A stretch of 64,000 nucleotides of DNA from Effrenium voratum (taxonomy: Eukaryota > Sar > Dinophyceae > Suessiales > Symbiodiniaceae), in contig CAUJNA010003776.1 of the NCBI GenBank assembly GCA_963377175.1, forward strand, positions 186,001-250,000, read 5' to 3'. The notes below the pieces were generated by a model that saw nothing but the letters and a program-made list of their open reading frames with translations, was not told the DNA's origin and ran no database searches. Below, piece after piece: positions 63,945 to 64,000 of this stretch (the first letter of the stretch is position 1; each line of letters opens with the position of its first letter). Both the position numbers and the translations under genes were made by a program.

Positions 63945-64000
63945 CAGCCAGTGACGCACCCCTCCCCCCAGCTGACATCCCCGCCCGGATGGCGGGCGAC
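63945..64000 (-). other. GC-rich end, possible exon edge
   Basis: The last 50 bases are GC-rich and a CAG acceptor-like or GC donor-like boundary is present (minus strand GATGTCAGCTGGG). It may be an exon of a further upstream minus-strand gene. Too short to read. Confidence 0.15.

Overview
The window is nuclear DNA of a dinoflagellate, most likely of the Symbiodiniaceae/Suessiales type, though genus is not resolved. Protein-coding signal comes in short GC-rich exons separated by long, repeat-filled introns. Most introns begin with GC or GA instead of GT and end in AG|G. All recognisable genes lie on the minus strand, head to tail, as is common in dinoflagellates. Degenerate TTTAGGG-like tracts and abundant microsatellites also fit.

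Layout, in minus-strand transcription order. (1) 62970-59361: a four-exon gene for a 538-residue protein with an N-terminal ubiquitin-like domain, a charged coiled coil and a shortened actin-like region. (2) 58774-58718: an isolated exon of an unidentified gene, perhaps with a second exon near 58.1 kb. (3) 51279-20956: a complete cytosolic HSP90 gene. I resolved 23 exons that join in phase into 694 codons ending in MEEVD. Introns make up about 93% of the gene. Two donors are GT, twelve are GC and eight are GA. Intron 12 holds a 10,018-bp Ty1/copia retrotransposon (28567-38584, minus strand) with two 224-bp LTRs, a GTTTA target duplication and a polypurine tract. Its gag-pol is broken by many frameshifts. 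(4) 20049 to about 3923: an EF-hand gene. Nine consecutive exons join in phase; three or more upstream exons are candidates. (5) 1131-1077: a possible exon of a histidine phosphatase gene running off the left edge.

The introns and spacers hold at least four families of short elements with terminal inverted repeats (MITE-like), minisatellites, a 225-bp tandem duplication, and a 1-kb tetranucleotide block in HSP90 intron 4. I saw no tRNA, rRNA, CRISPR or bacterial-type feature.

The most notable points are the GC/GA donors across the HSP90 gene, the direct repeats that straddle many of its introns (as expected if introns arose by insertion), an 18-nt micro-exon next to the retrotransposon intron, and extra domains in the copia element (a HAD-like fold upstream of gag and an unassigned domain between integrase and reverse transcriptase).
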